Notes: generated from the letters alone by a model not told the origin. 64,000 nucleotides of DNA from Candidatus Babelota bacterium (GCA_029262555.1 JAJCZE010000009.1:39450-103449); one strand, 5' to 3'. Counted from the stretch's first letter, positions 1-8,872 are shown. Numbers and translations: made by a program.

Positions 1-429
1 GGCGTGCAACTCAAAAAAGATATCAATAATCGCCTTGCATCAATGAAAAAAGAAATTACCGATATCAATAAGCGCTTTACTGCTCACATGCAAGAGCAAA
101 AGCAAAAACTGTCCGACTTAATGAACGATCTTGAAGGTGATGCAAGCGATCTTGCAGATGCACGCAAAAGCGCTCTGTATTCCGTACTTGATAAAATCGA
201 TATCCATGAAGAAATCGTTCGCTTTGAAAGCCACCTTGAAAACCTGAAAGAGCTTCTTTCTTCTCCCGGATCAGAAAACGGCAAACGTATTGACTTCACC
301 CTGCAAGAGCTGGCTCGAGAAATCAATACCATTACCGCTAAATGCTCTGATAGCAAAATCAGCTCTATGGCAATTAATGTGAAAGTGGAGATTGAAAAGG
401 CACGAGAGCAAGCGCAGAATGTTGTTTAA
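1..429 (+). CDS. YicC-family protein, C-terminal part (gene runs off the left edge)
   Basis: The frame is open to the first base and ends with TAA, so this is the C-terminal part of a longer protein. The last ~80 residues match my memory of the conserved YicC/DUF1732 C-terminus: a stretch reading RFESHLENLKELL, then G-KRIDFTLQELAREINT, then a conserved C/S-K-S-D-x-x-I segment and a final charged helix ending REQAQNV. YicC-family proteins are about 290 residues, act in the cytoplasm and have been linked to RNA turnover as endoribonucleases or adaptors. The upstream half here is strongly helical. A GTG at position 4 could be read as a start, but the family length argues against it. Nothing co-directional follows; a long repeat-filled gap comes next. 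Confidence 0.85.
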   Translation, partial: GVQLKKDINNRLASMKKEITDINKRFTAHMQEQKQKLSDLMNDLEGDASDLADARKSALYSVLDKIDIHEEIVRFESHLENLKELLSSPGSENGKRIDFTLQELAREINTITAKCSDSKISSMAINVKVEIEKAREQAQNVV

Positions 430-478
430 GGATTGCATACTTAACTCGCCTTTTGTACTGCGCTAGCATGTATCACTT

Positions 479-790
479 CCTACAACGCTTCATATAATCT
501 TTCATTCTTTATTTCGGCCTTTGCAGGCAGCATGAGGTATTTTGCTTGCCCAAAATACCTCAACTAAAAGGGCACATAAGAGAAGTTTCTCTTATGTATC
601 TCTTTAATCCATCTCCATTTCATTTCGCTGGATCCTATCTCTACGCTTGAAACGCTTAACCCATTTTAATCCATCTCCGTTACACTTCGACGGATCCTAT
701 CATTCGCCTATTGTCACAATCAGTCACTCATTTTTTCTTCCGCAAAATCGGCTCAGAGGGCTGTCAAGCTAAATCAGATTCGCTTTATAG
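479..790. repeat. Dispersed ~0.5 kb hairpin element, copy A (left half only)
   Basis: This begins with the arm tip CTACAACGCTTCATATAAT seen at the ends of five other copies. It contains a perfect 12-bp hairpin at 533-562 with loop CTTGCC, a second hairpin (ATAAGAGAA / TTCTCTTAT) and the GGCTCAGAG-GCTGTCAAGCTA core. The right half is missing, although a right-tip fragment lies near 1078-1125. Two copies of a short segment containing TCCATCTCC and GGATCCTATC sit inside it. No credible protein is encoded. Confidence 0.85.
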
Positions 791-906
791 ATGAGTTATG
801 TCTTTTTGGCTGGATATGCGTTGTGGCCCAAAGCTTATAAAGGGGTCACGGCTAGCAAAATTAAACATGATATTACAATTCTCTCTACTATAAGCATATT
901 ACCATT

Positions 907-991
907 CCGTTCGTCCTGAGCTTGTCGAAGGATACGGGCGGAAAAAGCGCATTTTGCCATTCGTTTCCTTCGACAAGCTCAGGACGAACGG
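907..991. repeat. Pair of short palindromic repeats facing each other
   Basis: 907-932 and 966-991 are near-perfect reverse complements built on CTTCGACAAGCTCAGG, each ending in a CGTTCG or CGAACG hexamer. They would fold into a ~26-bp stem with a ~33-nt loop. The same unit recurs at about ten other places in the window, always between genes. The rest of 800-1228 holds only degenerate GGTGGGGTCCC-type sequence attached to this repeat and one element tip. Confidence 0.9.
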
Positions 992-1077
992 TGGGGTCCC
1001 CGCGAAGCTTTGCGAAGTGGGGTTAAACGGTGGGGTCCCTAGGCTGCCCGCCATAGTCTTGGCGACGGCTGGGCGTA

Positions 1078-1125
1078 AGGGCGAAGTTGATAATAAGAGA
1101 CTATATGAAGCGTTGTAGAAAGTAA
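1078..1125. repeat. Right-tip fragment of the ~0.5 kb element
   Basis: The sequence reads GGGCGAAGTTGA followed by ATATGAAGCGTTGTAGA, the outer right end of the element found complete at 27373-27940. A very similar fragment lies at 1870-1912, before the second tandem gene. The two tips therefore belong to the segment that was duplicated together with the genes at 1327 and 2120. Confidence 0.75.
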
Positions 1126-1228
1126 CGCATGCTAACGCAAAAAAAGCAGATTAATGATGCAATAATTTAAAAAACCAACCTCCTCCTTGAGCCTTTTTAA
1201 CAAAAAAGCCTAAAATAAACCCAAACTA

Positions 1229-1258
1229 TTGATCTTATCTACCAAAATTCTGTACAAT
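1229..1258 (+). promoter_or_regulatory. Predicted sigma70-type promoter of first tandem gene
   Basis: TTGATC (1229-1234), an 18-bp spacer and TACAAT (1253-1258). The same arrangement occurs before the paralog at 2021-2050 with slightly different boxes. It leaves a ~60-nt leader before the AGGAG site and ATG at 1327. Confidence 0.6.
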
Positions 1259-1326
1259 AAGGATAAAGGAATGGTATGGAGTTATTCCCTAAATAACAAG
1301 GAAAAACCCTCAAATAGGAGTCTCAT

Positions 1327-1731
1327 ATGAAGAAGTCACGCGTATTACTTACTGCATTTGCAGTAGCTCTTTCTTTGGGTTCTGTTTCTGTAGAAGCAAA
1401 ATCACCAATGAGCAATTTCAATGACAAGGTAAAAGAGTTTAAAAAAGCGTACAAAGATGGATCGCTTACTCGCAGACAAAAAATTGCAGCAGCAGTAGCT
1501 ATTACAACAGCTGCTATGGCTTTAGTAACTGGTGCGGGTGTCGGTCTTGAAAAATATGGAAAAACTGTAATAACTCGGCCTGAAATGGGAAGTGCCGCTC
1601 GTGGCGCTACACTTGAAGTACTCGGTTCAAAAATAGCCGCTCCTGGTCGCGCAGTAGGTGGCGCTATAATACGTGGTGGTCGCGCAGTATACGGTGCTCC
1701 AGGCGCTGCAAAAGCTCGATACATAGGCTAG
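1327..1731 (+). CDS. Secreted/membrane protein of unknown function, tandem copy 1 (C-terminally shortened)
   Basis: A 134-residue protein of no family I recognise. The ATG follows AGGAG with good spacing. Residues 1-25 form a Sec signal peptide with probable cleavage after SVEA. A charged stretch follows, then a hydrophobic Ala/Val segment (about residues 57-79) that could span the membrane, then a Gly/Arg-rich tail with repeated GR-VGG/RGG motifs. It is nearly identical to the gene at 2120-2569, including 200 bp of upstream DNA. Relative to that copy a TGG codon has become TAG, removing the last 15 codons, which are still recognisable downstream to about 1773. The product is probably still made, because the lost tail is short. 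The Arg-rich tail may bind nucleic acid or membrane, but this is only a guess. Confidence 0.75.
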   Translation: MKKSRVLLTAFAVALSLGSVSVEAKSPMSNFNDKVKEFKKAYKDGSLTRRQKIAAAVAITTAAMALVTGAGVGLEKYGKTVITRPEMGSAARGATLEVLGSKIAAPGRAVGGAIIRGGRAVYGAPGAAKARYIG

Positions 1732-1801
1732 CAAAATCGTCGCGCAAGAGCTGCAGTGGGATTACCTAACTAATAATCTCACTTTTCAATCGAACTAAAA
1801 T

Positions 1802-1829
1802 AAACGTCCCGGCTTCGGCCGGGGCGTTT
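1802..1829 (+). terminator. Hairpin after tandem copy 1
   Basis: A 12-bp stem (AAACGTCCCGGC with a TTCG tetraloop and one G-T pair). The stem contributes TTT but there is no longer T run. The paralog has the equivalent hairpin at 2595-2622. Confidence 0.65.
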
Positions 1830-2020
1830 GCCAAAAACAGACAAGTAATATCTTCGCACTCCCCGTGCAGGGGCTAAGTTGAGAAAAATAGACTATATGA
1901 AGCGTTGTAGAAAGTGACACATGCTAACGCAAAAAGGGCAGATTGATGATACAATAATTTAAAAAACCAACCTCCTCCTTGAGCCTTTTTAATAAAAAAG
2001 CCTAAAATAAACCCAAACTA

Positions 2021-2050
2021 TTGATTTTATTTACCAAAATTCTGTATAGT
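2021..2050 (+). promoter_or_regulatory. Predicted promoter of second tandem gene
   Basis: TTGATT (2021-2026), an 18-bp spacer and TATAGT (2045-2050), matching the promoter at 1229-1258 in position and spacing. Conservation of boxes and spacing between the copies supports it. Confidence 0.6.
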
Positions 2051-2119
2051 AAGGATGAAGGAATAGCACGGTGTTATTCCCTAAATAACGAGGGGAAACC
2101 CCTCAAATAGGAGTCTCAT

Positions 2120-2569
2120 ATGAAGAAGTCACGTGTATTACTTACTGCATTTGCAGTAGCTCTTTCTTTAGGTTCTGTTTCTGTAGAAGCAAAATCACCA
2201 ATGAGCAATTTCAATGACAAGGTAAAAGAGTTTAAAAAAGCGTACAAAGATGGATCGCTTACTCGCAGACAAAAAGTTGCAGCAGCAGTAGCTATTACAG
2301 CAGCTGCTATGGCTGTAATCACAGGTGCGGGTGTCGGCCTTGAAAAATATGGAAAAACTGTAAAAAGGCGGCCTGGAATGGAAAGTGCCGTTCGTGGTGC
2401 TACACTTGAAGAGCTTGGTTCAAAAATGGCCGCTCCTGGTCGCGCAGTAGGTGGCGCTACAATACGTGGTGGTCGCGCAGTATACGGTGCTCCAGGCGCT
2501 GCAAAAGCTCGATACACAGACTGGAAAAATCGTCGCGCAAGAGCTGCAGCGGGATTATCTAACAAATAA
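2120..2569 (+). CDS. Secreted/membrane protein of unknown function, tandem copy 2 (full length)
   Basis: A 149-residue paralog of the gene at 1327. It has the same AGGAG ribosome site, signal peptide (cleavage likely after SVEA), Ala-rich hydrophobic segment and basic Gly/Arg tail, and it keeps the final 15 residues (DWKNRRARAAAGLSNK) lost in copy 1. Differences cluster after residue ~60, so the signal peptide and early mature part are under stronger constraint or were homogenised. The gene has its own promoter and a hairpin after it. Only 73 bp separate its stop from the next gene, with that hairpin between them. I do not recognise a function. Confidence 0.75.
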   Translation: MKKSRVLLTAFAVALSLGSVSVEAKSPMSNFNDKVKEFKKAYKDGSLTRRQKVAAAVAITAAAMAVITGAGVGLEKYGKTVKRRPGMESAVRGATLEELGSKMAAPGRAVGGATIRGGRAVYGAPGAAKARYTDWKNRRARAAAGLSNK

Positions 2570-2594
2570 TCTCACCTTTCAATCGAACTAAAAT

Positions 2595-2622
2595 AAACGT
2601 CCCGGTTCAGGCTGGGACGTTT
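2595..2622 (+). terminator. Hairpin after tandem copy 2
   Basis: AAACGTCCC pairs with GGGACGTTT around an imperfect inner loop. The ribosome site of the next gene (AAGGAA) starts about 10 bases later, so this could also attenuate read-through into 2643-2915. Confidence 0.6.
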
Positions 2623-2642
2623 ACAAAAAAAAAGGAATCAGT

Positions 2643-2915
2643 ATGAAAAGAACAAACAATCTATTATTTGCAATCGCTGCACTTTTTGCTGTAGCAGTAA
2701 TCAGTGTTGAAGCTGGATCATGCCGCAAGCGTAGCCGATGTGGTGAAGCTCGTGGTGAGCAAACTACAAACTGCCGTGGCGGAAATTGCCGCAAAAATCC
2801 TCGTGATAAACGCCCTGCTACCCCAGTAAAATACGGTGCTCCAACTCGACGTGCAGCTGCTGCATCTGCAGTATCTCGTGGTGGATGCCGAGGTGGTATG
2901 TGCCCACGCGGATAA
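2643..2915 (+). CDS. Small Cys/Arg/Gly-rich secreted peptide
   Basis: A 90-residue protein with a clear signal peptide (residues 1-24, cleavage near SVEA-G). The mature part has six cysteines: two close to the cleavage site (SCRKRSRC), a NCRGGNC pair in the middle and a GCRGGMC pair at the C-terminus. It is rich in Arg and Gly and predicted very basic. The two CRGGxC motifs could form disulfides or bind metal, or this could be a processed peptide. I see no maturation or export enzymes nearby, so a RiPP-type role is not supported. The start is set by AAGGAA seven bases upstream of the ATG. A strong terminator follows at 2935. Confidence 0.65.
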   Translation: MKRTNNLLFAIAALFAVAVISVEAGSCRKRSRCGEARGEQTTNCRGGNCRKNPRDKRPATPVKYGAPTRRAAAASAVSRGGCRGGMCPRG

Positions 2916-2934
2916 TTGCACAATCTCGTAATTT

Positions 2935-2968
2935 AAAAGCGCTCCGATTATATTCGGAGCGCTTTTTT
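2935..2968 (+). terminator. Strong rho-independent terminator
   Basis: A perfect 13-bp stem (AAAAGCGCTCCGA / TCGGAGCGCTTTT) with loop TTATAT, running into a T stretch. It ends the 2643 transcript. Confidence 0.9.
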
Positions 2969-3014
2969 CATGTTTTAATAAACTTTTTGCGCATAATACC
3001 GTACACTTTACTGA

Positions 3015-3233
3015 ACGTTCGTATCCTTCGACAAGCTCAGGACGAACGGTGGGTGAGGATTGAGCGAAGCGTTTACTAGTGAGTCTGTCGAACTATCAGG
3101 ACGAACGGTAAAAAATAATGCTCTTTATAGCTAACGTAATTAATTGCTCGCTCCAGAAAATAGTTAGTTAACCAACCAATGCATTATAAAAAATAATAAT
3201 TCCGTTCGCCCTGAGCTTGTCGAAGGGAGCGAA
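3015..3233. repeat. Cluster of short palindromic repeats before dnaE
   Basis: Units of the CTTCGACAAGCTCAGG family lie at 3015-3049 (flanked by CGTTCG and CGAACG), 3085-3109 (degenerate) and 3201-3233 (opposite orientation, GCCCTGAGCTTGTCG form). The 2969-3259 gap holds nothing else I can recognise. Confidence 0.85.
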
Positions 3234-3259
3234 CACCGATCATTAAAAAATGTAATCAT

Positions 3260-6200
3260 ATGTCGCAACATTTTACAAACCTACACGTTCACACAGACTT
3301 CTCTCTTTTAGACGGTGCTATCTCTTTAAAGCGCCTCATTCAATTCGGTCAAGAAAACGAATTCAAAGCCCTTGCTATCTCTGATCATGGTAATATTTTT
3401 GGTGCAGTAAAATTCTTCGAACTCTGCAAAAAAGCAAGCATTAAACCAGTGCTGGGCATGGAAGCATACCTCACTGAAGATGCATCAATTAAAAATGCAG
3501 ATAATAAGTATTATCATATTGTACTCATCGTCCAGAATAAAATTGGCTATCGAAATCTGTGTAAGTTAATTGCGTTTTCCTACAAAGAAGGCTTTTATTT
3601 TAAGCCCCGTATCGATTACCGCATGCTTGCAAAACACAGCGAAGGATTAATCGTCACCTCTGCTTGCTTGGGGGGGCACATTCCAAAGCTTTTAATGAAT
3701 AATAAAAAAGAGCTTGCTGATGAGCGCATTGATTGGTTTTTAGATACGTTTGGCCCAAAGCGTTTTTACTTAGAAGTTCAGCCTGAAGATCAAGATGAGC
3801 AAAAAGTATTAAATAAACTTCTTTACGGCATAAGCGCAGAACGAAATATTCCATTGGTAGCTACAGCTGACTCTCATTATGCCACTGCAGAGGATCACGA
3901 AGCGCATGAAGTAATGCTTTCTATTCAAACGCATGGCCGCATCGATGATCCGAATCGATACACCTTTGGTGATTGCAGAGTGCGTCTGCGTAATACGCAA
4001 GAGATGCTCGATCTTTTTCCCGAACACCCTTCTGCTATTTGGAACTCTGGCAAAATCGCCGATATGTGTGACTTTGAATTTGAAACTGACAAGCTGTTTT
4101 TTCCCAATTTTGAAATCCCCGAATCCCATACGCCCGAAACGTATTTTCAAGCAATGTGCCAAAAAGGGCTCGATGATTTAAAAGCCCGTAACGCACTTGA
4201 TGTTGATAATTTTGATGCATATCAGGCTCGCTTGAATCTTGAAATGGATCTTATTATTTCTATGGGATTTGTTGGCTACTTTTTGGTAGTAAGTGACTTT
4301 ATTCAATGGGCGTATCGCGTCGGCATTCCGGTTGGGCCTGGACGAGGATCTGCAGCAGGATCACTCGTTGCATGGGCACTGCAAATTACCAACATTGATC
4401 CACTCAAATACAATCTTCTTTTTGAACGTTTTTTAAATCCAGAACGTGTGACGATGCCTGATATCGATATCGATTTTTGCATTGAAGGACGTGATAAAGT
4501 AATCAACTACGTACGAGATCATTATGGCCACGATAAAGTATGCCACATTATTACGTTTGGTACGATGCTTGCAAAAGGGGTGATTAAAGACGTTGCGCGA
4601 ACACTGGGCTTTCCGTTTGAAGATGCAAATGCAATTACTAACTTAATACCTGATCAGCTTAAAATTTCACTTGATGAGGCGATCGATCAAGAGCCACGGC
4701 TTAAAGAGCTCATTGAAAGTAACCCCAAAGCGCAAAAACTTTTTACCATTGCACGCAAACTGGAAGGCTTAACGCGCCATGCTTCAAAACACGCTGCCGG
4801 GATCGTAATCTCTCCTGAACCGATTGATGAAGTATTGCCCGTATACGTGCCGCCAAAAAGTAATGAGTTAGTTGCACAATATGCAATGACCGAACTTGAA
4901 AGTATCGGCTTTTTAAAGATCGATTTTCTTGGACTAAAAAACTTAACGTTGATTGATCGCGTAGTAAAGCTAATTGAAAAGAATCATGGCACTAAACTTG
5001 ATATGAATAAAATCCCGCTTGATGATGAAAAAGCGTTCAAGCTTATTTGTGCGGGAGATACTTCCGGTGTATTCCAGTTGGAAAGTAGCGGGCTAAAAGA
5101 TGTATTACGCAAACTGCAGCCGGAACAATTTGAAGATATTATTGCAGTAAACGCACTCTATCGTCCGGGACCGCTTGGATCTGGCATGGTAGATGATTTT
5201 ATTGAACGAAGACACGGCCGCCAAAAAATCACCTACCTTTTTAAAGAACTTGAGCCGGTACTCAAAGAAACATACGGCGTTATTGTCTATCAAGAACAGG
5301 TAATGAAAATCTCTTCTACCATTGCGGGCTATACACTCGGCCAAGCGGATATTCTCCGGCGAGCAATGGGTAAGAAAAAAGCAGAAGTAATGGCCGAGCA
5401 GAAAAAAATCTTTCTTGAAGGATCTGCAAAACAAGGTTTTGATGCGCGCAAAGCGGGCGAGCTCTTTGACCTTATGGCCTACTTTGCCGGGTATGGTTTT
5501 AATAAATCTCACTCTGCTGCCTATGCAATGATCGCATATCAGACCGCATACCTGAAAGCAAACTACCTTGCTGAATTCATGGCCTGCCTCATTTCCCTGG
5601 AAGCCACTCACGCAGACAAAATGTCCTTCTATTTGCAAGAAGCGAAAAGTTCTGGCCTCGATATAGCCCCGCCAGACATCAACCACTCTCTCGTCGATTT
5701 TTCGGTCTATGAGGGAGGAATTCGATTTGGGCTTCATGGAATCAAGAATGTAGGGCTCACGGCAATCGAAAGTATTATTGCTGAGCGAGAAAAAAAAGGG
5801 GCCTACGAAGATCTCTATGATTTTTGCAAGCGAGTTGATTTGCGCGTCTGCAATAAACGAGTAATTGAAAACCTTATTTACGCGGGCGCATTCGATACGC
5901 TTGCCGGATCACGTGCGCAGCAGCATGCAGAACTTTCCCATATCATCGATAAAGCAATTGCCTATAAGCGAGATAAAGAAACCGGGCAAATGGGCCTTTT
6001 TGCAACGGCACAACAATTAGCAGAGCAAAATGATCCCCATTCGTTTGCACCACTCAAAGAGTGGTCTAATCGTGAAACGCTCGAAAAAGAAAAAGAAGTT
6101 ATTGGGTTTTACTTGAGTGCCCATCCGATGGATACGTATCGAACGCAACTCGATTGGTTTCAACCGGCTTCATTTGAAGATACACTTGCAGCCGCACAAC

Positions 6201-6706
6201 TCCATCGTGGCGAACAAGAATATGGAGCGACAGTCTGCGGGCTTTTGACCTCGCGTAAAGATATCGTTACCAAAAAAGGTGATCGAATGTCTTTCATTCA
6301 AATTGAGGACGGCGATAATACCGCAGAAGTGATTCTGTTTCCCAAAACATTCGCGCAAGTGGAGCAATGGCTTTCCGAGCATCACGTATTTTTAATCCGG
6401 GGTGCCGTCGATATTACTGATTCAAGTAAACTCAAGATCAAAGCAGTCCAGATGGCTCCTATTGAGCTTGCACTGCAAGAGTGGCCGAAAATTCAACATG
6501 CTATCTTAACGCTTCCATCAACGATTGATGAAGCCCTTCTTTCTACTGTTAAGGAACACCTTCCACCGGGATCGATCCCAACATCCTGCCTTTTTGAAGA
6601 AAATGGAAAAAAACTCCGTCTTTCTCTTGCAAAAAGCGTCGCTCTTGAGAGCGATACGCTCACTGCATTGGGGAAAATGGGAGTTAATTGTAGAGTGGTG
6701 CTCTAA
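3260..6706 (+). CDS. dnaE: DNA polymerase III alpha subunit
   Basis: The catalytic subunit of the replicative polymerase (1148 residues, normal for DnaE1). The N-terminal PHP domain begins FTNLHVHTDFSLLDGA and includes the AISDHGN motif. The palm carries GPGRGSAAGS at about residue 359 and PDIDIDF at about residue 400, which holds two of the catalytic aspartates. TRHASKHAAGIVIS follows at about residue 510, then tandem helix-hairpin-helix sequence, and an OB-fold near the C-terminus (YGATVCGLLTSRK... DGDNTAEVILFPK). The protein acts with the sliding clamp and clamp loader, neither of which lies in this window. There is no clear Shine-Dalgarno before the ATG, which starts directly at the conserved MSQHFTNLHVH. 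The gene stands alone between repeat-filled gaps. Confidence 0.97.
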   Translation: MSQHFTNLHVHTDFSLLDGAISLKRLIQFGQENEFKALAISDHGNIFGAVKFFELCKKASIKPVLGMEAYLTEDASIKNADNKYYHIVLIVQNKIGYRNLCKLIAFSYKEGFYFKPRIDYRMLAKHSEGLIVTSACLGGHIPKLLMNNKKELADERIDWFLDTFGPKRFYLEVQPEDQDEQKVLNKLLYGISAERNIPLVATADSHYATAEDHEAHEVMLSIQTHGRIDDPNRYTFGDCRVRLRNTQEMLDLFPEHPSAIWNSGKIADMCDFEFETDKLFFPNFEIPESHTPETYFQAMCQKGLDDLKARNALDVDNFDAYQARLNLEMDLIISMGFVGYFLVVSDFIQWAYRVGIPVGPGRGSAAGSLVAWALQITNIDPLKYNLLFERFLNPERVTMPDIDIDFCIEGRDKVINYVRDHYGHDKVCHIITFGTMLAKGVIKDVARTLGFPFEDANAITNLIPDQLKISLDEAIDQEPRLKELIESNPKAQKLFTIARKLEGLTRHASKHAAGIVISPEPIDEVLPVYVPPKSNELVAQYAMTELESIGFLKIDFLGLKNLTLIDRVVKLIEKNHGTKLDMNKIPLDDEKAFKLICAGDTSGVFQLESSGLKDVLRKLQPEQFEDIIAVNALYRPGPLGSGMVDDFIERRHGRQKITYLFKELEPVLKETYGVIVYQEQVMKISSTIAGYTLGQADILRRAMGKKKAEVMAEQKKIFLEGSAKQGFDARKAGELFDLMAYFAGYGFNKSHSAAYAMIAYQTAYLKANYLAEFMACLISLEATHADKMSFYLQEAKSSGLDIAPPDINHSLVDFSVYEGGIRFGLHGIKNVGLTAIESIIAEREKKGAYEDLYDFCKRVDLRVCNKRVIENLIYAGAFDTLAGSRAQQHAELSHIIDKAIAYKRDKETGQMGLFATAQQLAEQNDPHSFAPLKEWSNRETLEKEKEVIGFYLSAHPMDTYRTQLDWFQPASFEDTLAAAQLHRGEQEYGATVCGLLTSRKDIVTKKGDRMSFIQIEDGDNTAEVILFPKTFAQVEQWLSEHHVFLIRGAVDITDSSKLKIKAVQMAPIELALQEWPKIQHAILTLPSTIDEALLSTVKEHLPPGSIPTSCLFEENGKKLRLSLAKSVALESDTLTALGKMGVNCRVVL

Positions 6707-6770
6707 TTATTGCAGCATTAATCCGCTTTTTTTTAACTTTCATTTTTATTTTGCATTAGTAGCTTTATTG

Positions 6771-7342
6771 CTCTACAACGCTTTTTGCAATCCTTCATTT
6801 TCAACTTCGCCCTTACGCAGGGAGCGTAAATGTATTGCTTGCCCAATACATTTAATACAAGGGCACATAAGAGAAGCATCTCTTATGTATCTCTCTACGC
6901 TTGAAACGCTTAACCCATTCGCCTACTACCACAATCAGTCACTCATTTTTTCTTCTGCAAATCGGCTCAGAGAGCTGTCAAGCTAGATCAGACTCGCTTT
7001 ATTTATAATGGCGCAGGCTTGAGTGTGCAGCGAATGCGAACTATTCAAGCCTACCCTATTTTGCGTAACATAAAGGTCAAAAGTCATTCGCGATTACATG
7101 CCCTCTAAGCCGCACGGGCGGCTTGTAATAAAACATTCTTTAAGCAAAGTTAGGCGAATGATAGGATCCGTCGAAGTGTAACGGAGATGGATTAAAATGG
7201 GGAGCATTTTAATCGCAGAGAGATAAATAAGAGAAACCTCTCTTATTTGCCCTTTTAGTTGAGGTATTTTGGGCAAGCAAAATACCTCATGCTGCCTGCA
7301 AAGGCCAACATGACAATAAAAAACTAAAACCAATCAGTAGAG
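6771..7342. repeat. Dispersed ~0.5 kb hairpin element, copy B (complete)
   Basis: It runs from CTCTACAACGC to GTAGAG. The left arm has the AAATGTATTG-CTTGCC-CAATACATTT hairpin and an ATAAGAGA hairpin. The central core contains a GGCTTGA...TCAAGCC stem and the GTCATTCGCGATTACATGCCCTC stretch. The right arm is inverted relative to the left, with a TGAGGTATTTTG / CAAAATACCTCA hairpin. No credible coding sequence lies in it. The rest of the 6707-7444 gap shows only A+T-rich DNA. Confidence 0.88.
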
Positions 7343-7444
7343 AAATAAAATGAAATTTTAAAAACAGCCCCAAACCCTTGCTTTTAAGGCAATCACCCTG
7401 CTAACCTTAAAGTAGGATGTATAGAATTATAACAAAAGAGGTAT

Positions 7445-8068
7445 ATGATGAAGCAGTCACTTCGCCTTGGCGCACTTTTTGCGTTGATAACAGTTTGCAT
7501 GAGTTCATTTGCAGCACAGTCTTTGCAAGATCATCCAGTATGTATTGGGGCAGACCCTCGAACAAGCTTAAATCCGGTAGAAGCACAACTTCCATCGGCT
7601 GCCAAATCATCACCCTTCAGTCTCCCTTCATTAAAAACTCCGCAATCCGTTTCAAATGCACTGCAAAGATTAGTGCAAGCGTTTAAACTTCTTTCTCCAA
7701 AAACATTGACGCTGGTTATTAAAACGCAAAAAGAAAAATACGACGCAAATAGTAGAGCATTCGCTCAAAATCCAAACTGGAAAAATCGCGCTGCATTAGC
7801 TTCAAACGTATTGGCAATTGCAGCAGCAACGACCGTACTCGGCCTTGAAGCTGGTGCTGTAGCGGGAATGGGATATGGACTTAAAAAGGGTATAGATGCT
7901 AGAAAGCGCTCTCAAGCAGCACAAAAGCCAAAACAACAAGTGATGACGACTCTAGAAGGTTATATTCTTCAAGAACAGCAGCCTGATGATAGTTGGAAAG
8001 ATATACAAAGTTTAACACCTGACGAAGCTCAACAAATACAGAGAGCACAACAAAAAAAGCAGAACTAA
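7445..8068 (+). CDS. Signal-peptide protein of unknown function with one hydrophobic segment
   Basis: A 207-residue protein that I do not recognise. Residues 1-24 form a signal peptide ending SFAA. The mature part has a Ser/Pro-rich stretch, then a helical region, and near residue 120 an Ala-rich hydrophobic segment (LASNVLAIAAATTVLGLEAG) followed by GxGYGLKKGIDARKRSQ. This plan (signal peptide, linker, single membrane segment, basic patch, Gln-rich tail) resembles the genes at 1327 and 2120. Two adjacent ATGs (7445, 7448) follow GAGG, and either could start. It is convergent with the TPR gene and shares a bidirectional terminator at 8095. Confidence 0.65.
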   Translation: MMKQSLRLGALFALITVCMSSFAAQSLQDHPVCIGADPRTSLNPVEAQLPSAAKSSPFSLPSLKTPQSVSNALQRLVQAFKLLSPKTLTLVIKTQKEKYDANSRAFAQNPNWKNRAALASNVLAIAAATTVLGLEAGAVAGMGYGLKKGIDARKRSQAAQKPKQQVMTTLEGYILQEQQPDDSWKDIQSLTPDEAQQIQRAQQKKQN

Positions 8069-8094
8069 AAAACTCCCTATCTGTTTTCTCCCAC

Positions 8095-8124
8095 AATACT
8101 GAAGGCCTTTGGGCCTTTCAGTAT
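8095..8124. terminator. Bidirectional terminator between convergent genes
   Basis: AATACTGAAGGCC pairs with GGCCTTTCAGTATT with a one-base bulge. It sits between the ends of the genes at 7445-8068 (+) and 8128-8787 (-). Confidence 0.8.
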
Positions 8125-8127
8125 TAT

Positions 8128-8787
8128 TTATTTCACGTGCGCCATATATTCCTGTGCATGCGTTGCAAGCCCTTCATCCGCTGCGCGCAACTTAGAAAGT
8201 AACTGCGTAATTGCCTGCTCATTACTCGCCGCATGCCATGCATCAATCGCCTTTTTTGCATGCACAAGTTTGGTATCGGCAAGGACGTCTTGCACCGTAA
8301 CTAAATAAAAAAGCATTCGTTCATGCAATTGCGCAGTAAAGGTAGAATCTCCTGCAGTATCATACTGCGTTACCACCTCAATCGCCTGCTTCCATTCATT
8401 ATTCTGTAATAATGAATCTATGAGCGCAGAAGTATACAGCATTACTTTTGAACGAATATGCAGCTGCTGATATAGCTCTATGAGCTGCGCTCTGATTTGC
8501 CTATTTTCAGGCTCAATCGTGATAATATGTTCATAGACTGCGGCAGCCTCTATCCATCGCTTACGCTCGCGATACAGCTGCGCGGCATTTTGATACTGCT
8601 CAACCGCTTTTGGATCGTTAAATGATCTAAGAATATCGCCATAGAGTTGGCATGCGAGGGCCGAATCATCAAACGAATGAGAAAGAAGCCGGAATACGCC
8701 CAGCGCCCGTTCTTTTTCTCCACGTGCAATGCAATCTGCTAATTTAAACCAGGCTACGCTATAGGTATCAGAATCAACATGCTTCAT
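8128..8787 (-). CDS. TPR-like helical repeat protein
   Basis: A ~219-residue cytoplasmic protein with consecutive helix pairs spaced like tetratricopeptide repeats: ALACQLYGDILRSFNDPKAVEQYQNAAQLY, then RWIEAAAVYEHIITIEPEN (close to a TPR consensus), then QIRAQLIELYQQL. There is no signal peptide, so it probably works inside the cell as a protein-binding scaffold. I chose the ATG at 8787 (MKHVDSD) because AAAGG lies seven bases before it. An ATG eight codons upstream has no ribosome site. The partner is unknown and no neighbour suggests one. Confidence 0.65.
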   Translation of the reverse strand: MKHVDSDTYSVAWFKLADCIARGEKERALGVFRLLSHSFDDSALACQLYGDILRSFNDPKAVEQYQNAAQLYRERKRWIEAAAVYEHIITIEPENRQIRAQLIELYQQLHIRSKVMLYTSALIDSLLQNNEWKQAIEVVTQYDTAGDSTFTAQLHERMLFYLVTVQDVLADTKLVHAKKAIDAWHAASNEQAITQLLSKLRAADEGLATHAQEYMAHVK

Positions 8788-8872
8788 TTGAGTACCTTTG
8801 GTAACAATCATACGGATAATTTATCGATTGCATGCACTCTAGCATGAAAAAAATCTCAGAGACAACGCTTGC

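Noticed and set aside
2643..2915. RiPP/bacteriocin gene cluster
   Set aside because: The small Cys-rich peptide has no maturation, protease or ABC export genes beside it.
5105..5737. Long antisense frame within dnaE
   Set aside because: It is a shadow of dnaE codon use, without a ribosome site or family match.
6525..6986. 153-codon frame overlapping the end of dnaE and the repeat element
   Set aside because: It runs through the dnaE C-terminus in another frame and into non-coding repeat sequence that also yields similar frames in other element copies.
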